DNA of 64,000 nt from Acanthopleura granulata (Eukaryota; Mollusca; Polyplacophora; Chitonida; Chitonidae), in NCBI GenBank assembly GCA_016165875.1, contig JABBOT010000080.1:47202032-47266031 (forward strand), written 5' to 3'. Every line of letters begins with the position of its first letter. Position 1 is the stretch's first letter. The position numbers and the translations under genes were made by a program. This document shows positions 1-9,800 of the stretch, piece after piece. A model generated the notes under the pieces. The model was not told the origin of the DNA. It saw only the letters and a list, made by a program, of their open reading frames with translations, and made no database searches.

Positions 1-696
1 CAGGTTGTATTCCTTGTAGTCGCCAGTGATGCACATTCAGCATATTGGTGTGTGACAGCTGCCTGACAACTCCTACTTAACACCGAGTCATTCTGAATCA
101 TTTACAGTGTGTATCCCTGTGCTGGAGAGGGTGGAAACCAGTGAATAAGTCGCATGCATCAAGGCATAAGATAGGATTGACGCTGCTGGTCAGCATGGGA
201 TTTAGTCCACTGCTGCGGTGACACTATATTCTGTTTCACATACTCATAAACTGTTACCAGGTATAGAATATTGTATCGATTATAAGACTGGCGTAAAGCC
301 GAGGAGCAGTTTTCATGCCACAGCAGGTGGATGTATGGAAGTATTGAATAAAGTGATTGGAGGGCAAACTGTATGATGCACTGTGGTTTAATTACGAACA
401 GAAAAAGACACTTTCGCCACATCATTTTGTCATATGTACATGATTGTACCATGTAGGTGTACTTGATTGCTTTTTTCACTGTTTTTCATGTCTGCTGGAT
501 TGATAACTGATTATGAAAACCATTTCTTTTATGTGCAAACTCACGTGGCATTAACACTGTACTTAAAAAAGAAAAGTAACCGAGGTTCCGAAAAGTTGTG
601 TGTGTAAAGTTTTGTTATAACCAGCTGACTGTTTGGCTGAGGAATGAAATATTGCTGAATGTCTGAATTGGTTTTGTGTCTGTTCTTGTGTTGTAG
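1..696. other. Non-coding, intron or upstream sequence
   Basis: No exon or repeat is recognised here. The stretch ends in a pyrimidine-rich tract and TAG that serve as splice acceptor for the exon at 697, so at least its right part is intron of the unnamed gene that runs to 11992. Confidence 0.5.
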
Positions 697-867
697 CCTA
701 ACAATGAGCGGAAAAAAACAATGTGTGCACGCCAAGCAAATCCAGGGCAAGGCAGCCAGGCGAATGGTCTTGTCTGGTCTGAGAGCTCTGATTCCTTGGA
801 AGACACTACCTCATCGTTGCTGTATTTGCTTGAGTCTGACAGCCACAACAACAGCTCCTGTTTGGAG
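697..867 (+). CDS. Unnamed gene, internal exon
   Basis: Acceptor TTGTGTTGTAG before CCT; donor GAG|GTTAGT. It is open throughout in one frame (57 codons, phase 0/0) and encodes a Ser/Asp-rich segment including NGLVWSESSDSLEDTTSSLL. Its phase matches the exon at 9658 across the 8.8-kb intron. Confidence 0.65.
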
Positions 868-3800
868 GTTAGTCACCTGCAAGCTTATATCCACATTTAT
901 TATATTCATTTGTAGAGTTTGTTCTAATTAAGGATTTTGAGCCCCCCTCTCCCCAACCCCTGTTCCGACTAATTTCTGCTGCGCATCAAGCCATATGGTG
1001 TTCGTGTACATAAACTTTTGCCAATTATCTATGTGCACAAACAGGCGTTCACATTCAGGTATAATTGCCCCATCTCTTGTCCGGCTAATTTCTGCTGCAC
1101 ATCAAGCCATGTGGTATCTGCGTACATAAACTTTTGCCAATTATCTATGTGCACAAACAGACGTTCGCACACATAAACTTTTACGAATTGTTTATGTAGA
1201 CAGACACCCGTTCATATTCAGAGATAAAAGCCAGAGCAATAAGGGACGGCCCATCACCCCTGCCGGCTTGATCTCTCCATTTAGATACCCAGGCTATTGC
1301 TGATACCTTAATGCAATCTACATGCCCAAGGTACACAACACATGCAAGTGGCTCTTCCTTAAGCTCAACAGAGCTCTGCGGTAAAAGCTGCCTTGGTGAT
1401 TTCTGTAAGGCTTCACAAGGGCTCATGCACACAGCCTTGCAGAATTTGTGGGGTAGGTGTTTCTAACAAAGAAAGGCTGTGTCTTTGCGTACGGATATCA
1501 AAATGCGTGGCGGTGTGCGAAGAGAGCAGTGCAGAGAGAATTTGCACGTCTGGCTGCTATTGAAATTCCCATTTAAAGACATTGCTACATGTGATATACC
1601 TATCCAACAGCAGCATGACAACTATGAATGACTTAATTGAAGAGATTCTTGCAGAGTGCGAGTCTGGGTATATTCTCGATGAACCTATTCCGGAATACGC
1701 TGAAAACCGCCTCCATCGGCTGTTGAGGCCGCAACGGCCATTCATCAACACAGACGATCAGGTCCCTCCCTCGGTCCAGCCTCAGACTGAAGACTGGGTT
1801 GTTGAGATTCTGAACGATGCCAAAGACGAGTTTGAAGTCGATGGCGCCACTGTGGTCTTCTCTACATGGCGGGTGGAAGTGGAGGACCGACCCGACATCA
1901 GCGATATTAAAATCACTAATGATATACATGCTAGAGCCGGCTGACTGGACCTAGATGTCTGCATGACTGATGTGAGTCCAGCTCAGCTTCTCACAGCGCT
2001 TCCTGAGGGGGACTTCCTCTAAGTTCTTCCTCCAAGTCAAGTTCCTGCGTGAGCAGAACGAAGGTGACTGGGTTGTTGAACACAAGTTTGACCCCATCTG
2101 GGCTGAGAGGAAAAAGGGGCAGGGCGTCAGCGAGTTCACGAGGGATACCAAGTCAGGCACTCTGACTGGAATCGACAGCCTGTTCTGTTAGAACACCTTC
2201 CCTATCACAGCAGTTGACTATGGGATCTACCCCATCAGAGACCCAAACCGTGCCACCTTAGCCCCACTGAGGGATGGCGACCTTAACTGTGTGGCTCAAA
2301 GAGTTGTGGAGCACATCGAGGGCACCTCGAGGGGTCAGGGCCTCACTCGCGCAAGGCACCAGAATATCCAGGAGTGGGAAGAGATGGTGCATGAAACGGG
2401 CCCTACAGTCGATGATGTGGCTGAACTGGAAAGGATCCTTAAAAGGGCCATCATCCTGCGGGACATCGCCGGCGAAGATATCTACAACAGTGGGAAGTAC
2501 AAGGGTTGGCATCGACCAGTAGAGCTCATCTGCCACAATGGTCACGCCTGGTTCAGACCTCCACTTCCCCCAAAGCAGAGAGGTCCATGTATGAGGGCAA
2601 CATCTGGCAGGCCTTCCGGGAAGCCACCCGGGACAGCTGCACCTACGCGTGGTTTGGGAGGCATTTCACAGAGAATGGATGGGCCCCAACGTCTTCCTGA
2701 AAGAGTCCAGCCTCCTGAAGTCCCTCAGGGTGCTTGAAGCAATTGTCACCCTGAAGAAACAGGCCAAACTATGGCTCCCTGAAGACTGTAATCAGGGGTG
2801 CAGCATCATCGGCAAATTCACACAGGGCAGCAAAGCTGATGGAAAACGGCTGACCAGAAGGCTAGTGACAGACCAGGGTGAACTTGACTTCCTTGTGCGG
2901 GACACCCGCCAGAGCGGCACCCTGGTCGGGGCACCAATGAAATGTCCCCTCAGCCACATCCTCAGACTATGATGGATCCCAGCCCCAGAACACTCACTTA
3001 AGGGCATCTATGTTGGCCTATGACCACATCAACCTTCTTTCTATGCTTTCCAGGTTCGAACCCGAGGAAGCTGTCCGGGTGGCAACCAATTCTATCTATG
3101 TGACAAAAGTAGCACTGCACAAGCTCGAAGGGTTTGAGGTGTACTTGGCCTCCAATGCCTGCAGCTGCAAATGAACGCATCTTCCTCCAGTTGTGCCAGC
3201 CTGGTGGCGCAGTAAGGGAGAAAAGCTATACATGCCCATGGAACATGCAGCCTACCTTGCCAAGCGCGAATACCGAAGACAGCTAAAAGACATGCCAGAC
3301 TCTTCTCCACCACGTCACAATGACCCAGACCAGACACCAATGGAGCCACCTGAATGGTGGCGGAGGCAGCGGTAAAACGATGAGAGGTATCAAGCCCTTC
3401 CGCTGTAAAGACCCCCTCGTCTTCACACTGACTCATAGGTTGACCAAAGAGATGTCAAAGCCCAGAGGGGTCAAAGCTCAGACCACTTCTTCCATTGGAG
3501 TGGTCAGACTGACTGGTCAGAAGTCCATCCCTCGCGTCGTCATCTGGGATGAGGTGTGCACTGTGCCCCAGCCCATTATGGAGACTTTTCTTGTTTGGCT
3601 CAAACACAGGGGGGTTCAGGTTATCTGCTGCGTCGATCAGGGCCAGCCATCGTCTAGCGAAGACGAGAAGCAACACGACTGGCTGCGTCAAGCTGCAGAC
3701 TACTATGAAGAGATCGAAAGATACCATAGGGCAAAAGGTCCGGCCCTCAAAACCCTCAAAAAGGCTATCCGCAGGATGGTGCTTTCAGCCAGCTGCAAAG

Positions 3801-6800
3801 AATTTCCTTGCCTCATCCCACTGCTGGTAGGCACGCAGGCCTTGGGTGTACAGCTGGTTGGGGACCCTCTCAATTGTCACCTCCACCTTGGTTATTTTGG
3901 GGTTGTAGAAAGCCGCTGTGTCTCGCTGGAAGGCCACAGCTGGGTCCTTGAACAGCATCAAGATGCCTTTTATACTGCGGGCAGGCATGTTGAGGTTAAT
4001 ATTCCACAGGGTATCACTTGTGTTAGCGCGGATTATGCGTTGCCGGAGCACGCGGGCGTACAGTATTGCCGGATGGCCGGCGTACTTGTTACGGATCATC
4101 CGGGAGAGCTCGGGCTGGTGACCATGTCGTACTCCAGGCAGATGTTGTCAGTGGTGTAACTGTTTGCTGCCAGGTCATCAGCATCCCCTGTGGCCCAGAT
4201 TACGAGGCTGTAGTCATTGAAAGTTAGCTCATATCCAAGCCTCTCCACCAGGGTTGACTGGTAGAATGGCATGTGGCTTTCCAGCAACTCAAAGGTGGCA
4301 GCGATCGCAGTGTCAGCAGCAGTGGGTGTGCCTTCCACAACACCAAGACGGATTTTGGTGACACTTTGGCCAGCTGAAGTGTTGAAGCCCTGGGCATTCT
4401 CTCGCTCCTGGGCCGTCTTCCAAGGGTCCATGTAGCAGTGATAGATGTCGCTGTCATCGATCGACAACACCTCATTACCACTTATAGTGATCACGGTCTT
4501 CTTAACCACAGCATTGCCGAGGTTCTGGACTACTGTTCGATCGTCGTCGGGCCGACTGTTGGTTCTGGTCAATCTTGCTTGGGTTATTTGTGATGACGAC
4601 CGACTGCCGCACGCCTTTGACCCCCAACTGTTCACGGAGCTTGCGGTGCGAATTGAGTTTGTGTCTGTATTGATTCATGTTTATTAAACAACGAATTGTT
4701 CCTGTAGATATTATGAACTAATGCACAGCTATATCATTTCTTCAATACAATGACGAATTTTAGATTGGACCCTTTAGATTATCTTGATGTTGATGATCCA
4801 GATGATGAGTGGACACAAGAGACCTCGTTCTCTTCTTCAGGAGTGGAGCAGCCGAGCCAGAGAGAGGGAAACACACAATCACTTGTTCGTGAGCTCACGC
4901 GGACAGCCATAGATGACTATTATTAGGCCATTGCGGAACAATCCGGGGTGGCCCCGGTTGCGGGGAGACATTATTCTGATTTCGAGCTGGTCAATAATCG
5001 ACTATACCTTGTGGCTTATCCCAACTTTGACACTGTCAGCAAAAGTAAAGGCAAGCCACTCGCGCTATCGACACTAGAGAAGTGTTTTGGGGTGAGTTTC
5101 TTCCGGGATGAACTTTTGTTTGTTGACTGGAAGCGGGACACGCCACCAAAAGTCCTAACCATTCTTCAGAAAGCTAATTATGACCTACATCAAGCCACGG
5201 CTACAGAGCATGTGGAACAAGCGGTGCCGCAAACATCTGAAGCGGTCGTAACATTCAAAACCACGTTGACTGAGCCTCAGATAGAAGAGGCTCACAGCAC
5301 ACTTCATGACCCCCTTCTACCCGTCCTTGAGCTGCTAGGGCTTCATAAGGTAATGAAGACAGTCAGAGGGGAGCACACAAACAACCTTGCTAGACTGACT
5401 ACACTGGATGAGAACATTGGAGTGGAAAAAAGAAAATTTGATGAGGCTCGCGATGAATTCTCCAGGCGCCGCTTTATAGAACGATTGTGAGCCCTTTAGG
5501 AGGAATGAGCGGCGCGCCTCGAGCTTGCATCTGTGGCCCATGCAACTCTGGGCAGACAAATCATTCGGATCAGGGAAATGATTAGCTGCATTCTTCATGA
5601 GGACACAATTCTTTCCGAACGCCTTTCGACTTTCTTTCTCGAACAGGGGGTCACCATAGCCACCATCCTAATTGCGTTGGGTTTTATCGTGTCGACTCTG
5701 GTGCTTGTGCAAACTGGGGGCTCTGCAGATCCAGCGCCTCCAACACCACCTCCTGAGCCAACCAACAAGGGCAGGCTTCTGGCTTAGCTCGCTGGTAAAG
5801 CCGCTGCGGCTCTCCCAGGTATTATAGGGAGTATCGTCTCTTGGCTCCTCAGCACATCAAGCAAGGCCGTGAAGTGGGCTGCTGAGAACACTTGGCCCAT
5901 GGTTGTCGTTACAGGTAGAATCATTTACGTGGCCGTTTGGGCATATCTAGTATGACCAGATTAGTGCAAGCCCAAGGGCGACGCTAAGTATTACTAACGC
6001 CACCTTTTCTTTATCGCGCTCTCTCGTTGACCTTGGTGAAACTGGAGCCGGTGCTGCTGGCATGGGTCTCGGTATGGGTACTGCAGCTGGCTGTGGCTTA
6101 ATGATGCTTGTCTCCCCAGTTGAAGGCGCATGAACTGCTGAAGGCAAGTTTATGTCTCCGTTGACCTCGAGTTTCTGGTCTGTTGTGGCTATGATGACCT
6201 CGTTTTTATAGCCACTGATTTTTCCGATTCACAGGTCCATTTTGCCATATACAGACCCACACCAAACGCATAATCCACCTTAGAGCGGATGTACCTCAGG
6301 ACGTTCTGGTACCGCTCTATGGCCGAGGGAAGGTCAACAGGTCTTGCTATGGCGTCTTCGACCATTGCTAAGAATTGCTTCTGCGCGTCAAATGCCGTGC
6401 CTTCCATGCCTAAGATACTCCTGCGGGTCTGTGCCTGTGCTCTGAGGATTGCCCAAACATAAGTTCTAATGATGTAGTTCACGCGTTCCACGCCTGCCTG
6501 GGTATACCTTCAGATTTGTCTAGGATGAAGTTGGCCCATGCTAGGTTGTACTCGCTGCCTTGCGAGATGAAGTCGATGTGAATTTTTTTCAGTGTTCGCT
6601 GGAATGACATGCAGCCAGGATCGTAGTTGTTATGCGATTTTACGTATCCTGTCCTCGTGACATAATAATAAGCCACACCTAACCTGTCGTTTCCACTTCT
6701 TTTTTTGCCACCAGTCTGTGTCTGGGGACACCCAAAACTAGGCGCAAATTCGCTCATATGCCCTCCGGTCCTAGGGGTTGTAGGTTGGACCTCATGCATC

Positions 6801-9800
6801 GTCTTATGGGAATGGTGCCTTAATCTTTTCCAGAATCTTTTTTGCACTTGATAGTACACGTGGAAGTGGAATACACAGTTGCTTAGTTGTGTGTCAGCTA
6901 TGAGGTGATTTTCCTTCGACACCCCACGTGGCGCACCATACGGCGAAACTGAGTTGGTTCTGCCACCACGCCATTGGTTGCGTGTGCCATTTCTCAACTA
7001 CTGTGTCACTGTTGATTTTCAGTAAGGTGTAGCGTTCAAGCACCTTTCGGAAAGTCATGTCAAAAGCAATTCGTGAGTTGTTCAGGCTGGGATCTATCAC
7101 CACGATTTCACTCGGCTCCTTAATCTCTTTACTCAAATATACTCCACCGATATAGTAATGGGTTACATTCCTATTGAACGAAAACGCCTTATCAAACATA
7201 TTGCTGAATGTTTGTTACACAGCGATGTTTAACAAGGGAGTAGTGTCCTCCTCCCCAATCTAAAAGGCCAGTGCGAGGCCGCCCTACTCGATCTGGCCTT
7301 GTACCCACAGGCGAATATTGACTCCAACGTACATTTCAGGTTGAACGATAAGTCAATAGTCGTGCCAAGCAGCTATTACACCGTCTGTACCCTTAACAAA
7401 GAAGTGTTCCGACCTTTGGGTGCTAAACTGCAACTAATTGAAGCTGTTAGATCTAGCTGGTATCCTGGGATTCTCAAACGCAACGGAACCCATGAGCAGA
7501 ATAAAGAAGGGGACAAACTACCCAAACTGGCACCTCTGAAAGAAATATTTGTCCACCAAGACGAGGTGAACGCATCAGAAAACATCGCCTCAATGTCTAC
7601 CAGTAATGTGAGCGGCTCTACTCCTCTAAGGGCACTCGCAGTATATCACGAAAGCATAAACTCCAGAAGGATGGTGGCATTTGCCAATCCACAGTACAAA
7701 AAACTGTTTGCTGACTTCATGCTGGGGCTTACTACAATCTATTAAACATGTACGGCCAACCTATAGATACAGCATACTTAAGCGTAACTTTATACATTCG
7801 CGGATGTAATGAACCCAGTGGGCCCTAGTTTCACTAGCTTAGCCTTATCTGATCTGGTCTGATCTGGCAGGTCTTGAGGGTTTCGAACAACAAGGGGTGG
7901 ATGGACAGATTTATGCCTTCCAACTCTGGAGGGGAGGGGGATGTGTTTATGCACGAAAAAAGGCGCTGTCGGGGTTATCTGCAGAACCACCCAAGTGTGC
8001 GCTCCAAAAACTCACCCTGGTTCTATCTGATGATCCTGAGAATAGGGTATGGGGTCTCGTTAAATTGGATGATCCCAAGTGGTGCATTGATCTGGCTGTG
8101 ACTGTGGTCCTCGTGCACACAACAAAGGGTGGTGTTGTTCAATGGGTTTTAATGCCATACCTCTCGTACACGCCCATGGGAGATGAAATTCATGTGAGGA
8201 TACTGCCGGAAGGGGGCTGTATGATCGGAGGAGGTGCAGATACAGCATCTTACCTCGATGTCAATACACCATTTCCCGTTGGCAAGGTGCCCCCAGGTAC
8301 CATAATCATTCTGGATATTATATTGGGTCATAATCTAGACCACATCCTTCCTGGCTTGAAGATCGGGTGGCTGAAAGAGCATGTCAGTAAAAGCGTAACT
8401 ATCGTCGTAGAAATACTTCCAAGGATTGAGACGCCATTAGACAATGTCCTGGCCGCTGCGCCACAAGCGGTACGGTTTAACCACATAAATCTAGAAGATG
8501 GCATTCAGTTGAAACAGTTAAGATTAAGTTTAAAACCCAAATCGGATTTAGAGTTAAACATTCTAAATCTAAATTCTAAAAACAGTCTACATAAAGATGG
8601 CGCAACTGTATCCAACATTAGATCCATCTGTCCCCCCCCCCCCCCGACTGAAGATCCGCAGGAGTATAGATTACAACATATAAGCACTCTGAAAAAAGGG
8701 ATAGAAGACGAGAGAGACACCAGAGCTGCTCTATACAAACAATACCACAGGGCAGTCAGTGGAATTGATACTGCACTACTCACAGCAAGTATGGGTCTGG
8801 GCGTACCAGGGTTTGGAGTGTTGTCCACGATAATTGTGAGGCCTATAGCTATAAGCATGGAAGGCGCGGCCTTCTATGTAGAGTGGGTAAGTTTCTAAAC
8901 CGGCGACTGTCCGGCAAAGGTAAGAAACACAGTGCAATTCGCTCACTGGCTGAGAGTAAGCTTAATTCCATCACCGACCATGTCTCTACAGCGCTGATTG
9001 ACGGTAAAATTTCAGATACTGAGTTTCGGTTAGTAGTTGGTGAAGTCGAAAAATACCGAGAAATGAAACAACAGATTCGAGTCAGTAGAGCGCAAAACTC
9101 AATTTCATAAGATGAGAAAACGACGAACAAGTTAGTGCAGCTGGGTGGGACGAGGCTCGCGTAACTTTCATGAAAAAACTATCTGCCAATTCAACTTCTC
9201 AACAGAGAGGTGGGATAACGGAGAAAATTTTCAGGTCTTTCTGACCCATTATTCCACACGTTCAGAGACAGTGCCATAAATTAGTATGTCTTAGAAGAAA
9301 AAAAAGAGATATATGGTAATCCAGTAGAAATAGTTCTTCCCTTGGCAGGCAGCTGGTTTTACATACAAATATGCATTTGAATACAACATCCCGAGGTTAC
9401 TGTGGTTACTGTATTTCACTTAAAGTTTAGTATGCATAAAGGCACTTTCAGAAACCTGTAATGACCTTAAAGTGATACTTTCGGTGCCAGTGTTCCAATT
9501 TTTGTTCAGAGAAATTAATCAAACTTCATGAAAACCTCTTTAAGTGGCCCCATTAGGTATATGGATCAGTCATAATCAAGCAAAGTGTGTCGCCTGAAAA
9601 ATGCTAAACATAACGCGAAATACATCTTAATGCTGACAGGCTGCCGTTTTCATGCAGGAAATGGAATTGACAACACCAAAGTTCCAGCATCTTCTTCCAA
9701 AGGTGCCTCCATGGTTACAGCGTACGAAATGGACCAAAGAGACAGAGCAACAGTACACCCTGCCGAAAAGGAGCGCAATACGTATTTTGAAGGAAGACCG

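Larger units (their letters stand above)
1615..9110. mobile_element. Decayed endogenous DNA-virus-like element inside an intron
   Basis: Eight closely packed coding remnants on both strands fill 7.5 kb with almost no spacer, which is viral gene density in the middle of an intron-rich gene. Order: polymerase-like plus SF1-helicase remnants (+, 1615-3778), candidate capsid (-, 3785-4635), membrane protein (+, 4751-5955), small tail-anchored protein (-, 5947-6147), 6190-7199 (-), 7225-7745 (+), 7897-about 8590 (+), and a membrane/coiled-coil protein (+, 8597-9110). Each larger gene is broken by stops or frame changes. No integrase, DDE transposase, FtsK/HerA-type ATPase or protease was recognised, and no terminal inverted repeats were found, so the ends are approximate. 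The likeliest class is a Polinton/adintovirus-like or related eukaryotic dsDNA virus; this is inference. Confidence 0.7.

Noticed and set aside
1181..1432. Minus-strand 83-codon frame as a transposase fragment
   Set aside because: No catalytic motif or family resemblance could be pointed to; left as unassigned.
3320..4159. 279-aa single helicase protein
   Set aside because: Only the part up to about 3778 is helicase; the rest is antisense of the minus-strand gene.
7897..8898. Single 333-aa viral protein
   Set aside because: The last third belongs to another gene whose ATG (8597) is in a different frame; the C14 run creates the fusion.
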